From Oceanisphaera avium (GTDB lineage Bacteria > Pseudomonadota > Gammaproteobacteria > Enterobacterales > Aeromonadaceae): a stretch of DNA of 64,000 nucleotides. Each line of letters begins with the position of its first letter. Positions within the stretch are counted from its first letter, which is position 1. Below are positions 63,127 through 64,000 of the stretch, piece by piece. The notes below the pieces were generated by a model that had not been told where the DNA came from, ran no database searches, and saw nothing but the letters and a program-made list of their open reading frames with translations. The stretch covers positions 558,001 through 622,000 of the forward strand of contig NZ_CP021376.1 of assembly GCF_002157875.1 (NCBI RefSeq), read 5' to 3'. Position numbers and translations under genes: made by a program.

Positions 63127-63152
63127 AAAAAGGCGCCCTAGGGCGCCTTTTT
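63127..63152 (+). terminator. Terminator after the SlyB-like gene
   Basis: AAAAAGGCGCCC (63127-63138) pairs perfectly with GGGCGCCTTTTT (63141-63152). Confidence 0.92.
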
Positions 63153-63236
63153 GTTGTAAAGAGGGTAGTAATTATTTCTAGGGTAGTGCTTTTATTATTG
63201 TTATTGCTTTTTACAGTGCGGACTTCCTGGGCTCAT

Positions 63237-63320
63237 TTACATCTGTGCCAAGGAAGGCGCAGAGATAGCGACTAATGCAGCGCCGACTGTAAAAATGATA
63301 GTAATAATTAACTCTTTCAT
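63237..63320 (-). CDS. 27-residue hydrophobic small protein
   Basis: A short minus-strand frame encodes MKELIITIIFTVGAALVAIS followed by seven residues ending in QM. A strong RBS, AGGAAGG, lies seven bases before the ATG. It is a single hydrophobic helix that could be a small membrane protein, or a signal-peptide-like leader (APSLAQ resembles a signal peptidase site). I do not recognise a family. The favourable RBS and otherwise gene-free context support translation; length makes it uncertain. Confidence 0.5.
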   Translation of the reverse strand: MKELIITIIFTVGAALVAISAPSLAQM

Positions 63321-63871
63321 TTTTTAACCTTCCTCGTTGATTGACTGTGCATTGAATATACGCCACTTCCGTTGGCTTTTCAAACGCTAAATTGAAAATA
63401 TGAGCGTTATCATCAAAAATAGTGCTCAACGTCTCATTTTTGGTACTAATGCTTTCTGTAGCGGACTTTATAATTCACCTTTCATAGTGATTTTTTCATT
63501 TTTATTAATTACAAGTTATTTAATAACAACGACTTAAGTGATTTTATGGTGCCAAAGAAATACTTGGGGTTGAAAGCATTCCGAGAAAATAGTTTATCAA
63601 TATAGCGCAGCTTAGTAATTTAATTAAGAAGTTACTTATATAAAAAAGACATTTATTGGTTGAAATTCAATCATAGATTTATTTTAAACTGACTTGACTG
63701 TCAAAATCTCGCGAAGCTGGTCTTATAAACAAAATAGATGAGTAAATGAGGTACTTGGGGCTTAGCTACCAGCCGGCGGCTAAATAATGGCGGCAGCCAG
63801 CCATTAAGATCACTCGAACGTCGTTTTCTGCTACACTGCGCGCCAGTTTTAATCTGAGACTTGGAGTGGGC
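63321..63871. other. AT-rich gap before hrpA
   Basis: This 551-base stretch has no gene that I can support. It should hold the promoter of the 27-residue ORF (minus strand) and of hrpA (plus strand). Sequence just before 63480 is AT-rich; no repeat or RNA gene was recognised. Confidence 0.5.
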
Positions 63872-64000
63872 GTGACGCAGTCGGTGGAGCAGTGGCAAGC
63901 ACAATTAACAAAATGTCGTGGTAGTGACCGTGCGCGCTTAAGTGCGCGTTTACGGGGAGCGGCAAAACTTGCTCACCCTAAGCAAGCACAAGTACTGCAA
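63872..64000 (+). CDS. hrpA: HrpA, ATP-dependent RNA helicase (5' end only)
   Basis: The last 129 bases give 43 residues from a GTG start with TTGGAG upstream. They include GSDRARLSARLRGAAKLAHP, which parallels the E. coli HrpA N-terminal LRDRLRFSRRLHGVKKVKNP. HrpA is a DEAH-box RNA helicase of about 1300 residues that rescues stalled or collided ribosomes. The helicase core lies beyond the window, so the call rests on the N-terminal similarity only. Confidence 0.72.
   Translation, partial: MTQSVEQWQAQLTKCRGSDRARLSARLRGAAKLAHPKQAQVLQ

Noticed and set aside
63211..63429. 72-codon minus-strand frame near the right end
   Set aside because: It overlaps the better supported 27-residue ORF in another frame, lacks an RBS, and has random-looking composition.

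Overview
The window looks like chromosomal DNA of a marine or halotolerant gammaproteobacterium, most likely Aeromonadales (Oceanisphaera/Oceanimonas/Zobellella-like). This is inferred from gene content, not from a database search. The evidence is a MukBEF condensin operon preceded by elyC and cmoM, maoP, a ybaN-apt-dnaX-ybaB-recR block, an sbcB-lrgA-lrgB-cdd block, and an ectABC-ask ectoine operon. No rRNA, tRNA, CRISPR array, complete insertion sequence or prophage was seen.

Layout. 1-2.6 kb: the start of rsxA, a 35-residue Cys-rich protein, pfkA and tpiA. 2.7-10.9 kb: elyC diverges from cmoM-mukF-mukE-mukB, four genes whose ends overlap. 11-25 kb: a mixed stretch of transporters (DHA2, Bcr/CflA, GntP), an EAL protein, a YbiO-type channel, a secreted RidA, an AT-rich acyltransferase, cytochrome c, a GST and a PfpI protein. 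24.6-34.1 kb: a two-domain universal stress protein joined to a giant cyclic beta-glucan synthase gene. 34.2-37.6 kb: a carboxymuconolactone decarboxylase-like protein, a GNAT-nitrilase fusion, a SEC-C protein and an RluA-type pseudouridine synthase. 37.6-39.7 kb: an AT-rich accessory segment that reads as a chromosomal integron relic. It holds a degenerate integron integrase, a clear VCR-like attC site, an unrecognised cassette ORF, and a toxin-antitoxin pair followed by a second, weaker attC-like site. 40-64 kb: a delta-type carbonic anhydrase, DNA metabolism genes (DEDD exonuclease, dnaX, recR, sbcB), nucleotide salvage (apt, cdd), an osmolyte operon, an OLD-family nuclease, a YcaD-like transporter, a SlyB-like lipoprotein and the start of hrpA.

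Osmotic and envelope adaptation recurs: ectoine synthesis, cyclic glucan synthesis, a mechanosensitive channel, LrgAB and ElyC. DNA processing and chromosome organisation form a second group: MukBEF, MaoP, DnaX, YbaB, RecR, SbcB, the OLD protein and HrpA.

Four otherwise well-conserved genes (mukF, cyclic glucan synthase, lrgB and an endonuclease/exonuclease/phosphatase gene) are frameshifted as given. Every one is repaired by adding a single C (or G), and three of the four breaks lie in a run of exactly five C or G where six are needed. This may be a homopolymer error in the assembly or real single-base loss, and it should be settled before any of these genes is called dead. dnaX carries an apparently conserved programmed -1 frameshift signal.
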